From: Desulfobulbaceae bacterium
GTDB taxonomy: Bacteria; Desulfobacterota; Desulfobulbia; Desulfobulbales; Desulfocapsaceae
NCBI GenBank assembly: GCA_030599175.1
Contig: JAUVON010000146.1
Span: 1-6,963 of the forward strand
Direction of reading: 5' to 3'
DNA length: 6,963 nucleotides
Shown here: positions 6,238 to 6,963 of the stretch, in pieces
Position numbering within the stretch: position 1 is the stretch's first letter
Layout: each line of letters starts with the position of its first letter
Notes under the pieces: generated by a model
The model's database searches: none
What the model was told of the DNA's origin: nothing
Seen by the model: the letters and a program-made list of their open reading frames with translations, nothing else
Translations under genes and position numbers: made by a program

Positions 6238-6516
6238 TGCGAGTATATCAGTGTAAAGGAGGTGTGGTCTCGGTTGTTTGGACAGAATCTTTATATGATT
6301 AAGGTGATGCTAGCTTGCGGATTTTCACTGGGTATTAAGATAGCCAAGTCTAAGGTTTGATTATTAAGCAATCACTTCAACTTGACACATAACTACTGTT
6401 AATGTAATCAGGATATTGTCCCATAAGCCTAACAATATAAAAATCTATTTTCGACCTCTATAGGGTAAAAGTTATCCAGAATAGCCTAACAGGAAAAGGC
6501 TACCTTCAAAGAGAAG
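6238..6516. other. Non-coding region after the cysteine-cluster gene
   Basis: This stretch of 279 bases contains a strong Shine-Dalgarno-like AAAGGAGGTG (6255-6264), but only very short frames follow it: a 12-codon frame from the GTG at 6264, or a 21-codon frame from the ATG at 6295 (MIKVMLACGFSLGIKIAKSK...). These may be leftovers of a lost gene. AGCCTAACA occurs at 6426-6434 and again at the start of repeat copy 2. No RNA gene or clear terminator was seen. Confidence 0.45.
6482..6502 (+). repeat. Hairpin at the left edge of direct-repeat copy 2
   Basis: TAGCCT (6482-6487) and AGGCTA (6497-6502) are perfect 6-bp inverted arms around a 9-base loop. The right arm uses the three bases (6498-6500) that differ from copy 1, so the two copies form different hairpins. 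Confidence 0.4.
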
Positions 6517-6531
6517 ATGCTTCCAGAAAAT
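6483..6531 (+). repeat. 49-bp direct repeat, copy 2
   Basis: This is the second copy of the element at 5387-5435, in the same orientation and 1,096 bp downstream, with 45 of 49 bases identical. It contains the ATG (6517) of the possible small ORF 6517-6705. The two copies bracket the cysteine-cluster gene and its flanks. Sequence to the right of the copies is unrelated, so this is not a simple tandem duplication of a longer segment. Confidence 0.85.
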
Positions 6532-6705
6532 TTCGGAGTTGGTCTGGAATTTTTCTTGAGAGTTGGTGTCCATTTATTTTGGCTCACTTCAGTTGTAAGT
6601 AGGCTGCCGATTAAGAGAACGGAGACTGAGGGCTATGCCAGGGGGCTAAGAGACACTTATTATTTAATAGAAAACTATAAGGCAGACAAAAAAGGAGATA
6701 CTTGA
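6517..6705 (+). CDS. Possible small protein, unrecognised
   Basis: This is a 62-residue reading frame with no recognised family. It has a hydrophobic N-terminal half (GLEFFLRVGVHLFWLTSVVS, about residues 9-28) that could be one membrane segment, then a charged half (RLPIKRTETEGYARGLRDTY...). The start ATG lies in repeat copy 2 behind AAAGAGAAG, a weak ribosome binding site. The end contains AAAGGAG (6691-6697), and a TTG (6702-6704) overlapping the stop begins a 14-codon frame (MNILDQLGGLLTTI) that ends at 6746. This arrangement resembles translational coupling to a downstream gene that has been lost or interrupted. It may equally be chance. Confidence 0.3.
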   Translation: MLPENFGVGLEFFLRVGVHLFWLTSVVSRLPIKRTETEGYARGLRDTYYLIENYKADKKGDT

Positions 6706-6746
6706 ATATTTTGGATCAGTTAGGAGGGCTACTTACTACCATTTAA

Positions 6747-6963
6747 CCAATACAAGAGGCATAAATACCAGGGCAGGTAGAGGAGCAAACCACCCCAGAA
6801 AATCGAACCCATCATGTAGTGAGAGGCTGAGTCTGGCGAGATGAAAGCATAACAGAACTGCGGCTCAGTTATCGTAATTACAGTAGTAAAGGGCGTGATG
6901 ACCTTAGTCTGAAGTTCCTGAACAAGAGAACACGATTATTGAATCATTCCAAAGTGTTAAAAA
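6747..6963 (+). ncRNA. Possible start of a structured RNA or group II intron (tentative)
   Basis: The last ~215 bases are purine-rich, without a plausible ORF, and contain several short complementary arms: CTGAG (6827-6831) with CTCAG (6864-6868), AAGG (6889-6892) with CCTT (6902-6905), and GTTC (6914-6917) with GAAC (6928-6931). The texture, with many GA-rich single-stranded-looking linkers such as GTAGTGAGAGGCTGAG, resembles domain I of bacterial group II introns. The GTGYG 5' boundary was not found at a fitting place, and any reverse transcriptase or domain V would lie beyond the window. The call is tentative; an unrelated non-coding stretch is possible. Confidence 0.25.

Noticed and set aside
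6483..6725. AGCCTAAC followed by GTTAGGA resembling an integron attC site
   Set aside because: The half-sites are about 243 bases apart, longer than known attC sites, the second does not fit GTTRRRY, and no internal palindrome links them. No integrase is seen.

Overview
The window looks like an accessory or intergenic-rich stretch of an anaerobic bacterial chromosome. The best guess is a sulfate-reducing deltaproteobacterium (Desulfobacterota, perhaps Desulfobulbales-like). This rests on a corrinoid-dependent methyltransferase of the trimethylamine/quaternary-amine type with the start of its corrinoid partner, on moderate base composition, and on protein style. It is an inference, because no marker gene is present.

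Layout. (1) 186-1451 (+): a 12-helix major facilitator transporter of the UMF1/Atg22-like family. (2) 1628-2611 (+): an unrecognised predicted lipoprotein. (3) 2845-3204 (-): a small three-helix TM2-like membrane protein, convergent with the lipoprotein gene. (4) 3448-4857 (+): a complete MttB-superfamily methyltransferase without pyrrolysine, preceded by two small inverted repeats and a good ribosome binding site. (5) 4973-5155 (+): the first ~36 codons of the matching corrinoid protein, then unrelated sequence and a stop; the cobalamin-binding domain is absent. (6) 5099-5374 (-): a possible small membrane protein overlapping the broken end of that gene. (7) 5836-6237 (+): a YkgJ-type CxxCxxxCC cysteine-cluster protein. 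(8) 6238-6963: mostly non-coding, with one possible small ORF (6517-6705) and a purine-rich, potentially structured terminal segment that might be the beginning of a group II intron or another structured RNA.

How the parts fit. Genes 4 and 5 form the remains of a methyl-transfer operon: MttB would move a methyl group from a quaternary or tertiary amine to the Co(I) corrinoid carried by MttC. Here the corrinoid protein is cut short, so the pair cannot work unless another MttC is encoded elsewhere. Downstream of the break the sequence turns mosaic: an antisense ORF, a pair of 49-bp direct repeats (45/49 identical, 1,096 bp apart) enclosing the cysteine-cluster gene, and a structured tail. This suggests past insertion or recombination starting near position 5080.

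No CRISPR array, tRNA, rRNA, complete insertion sequence or defence system was found. The most noteworthy items are the truncated corrinoid gene, the 49-bp repeat pair and the structured right end.
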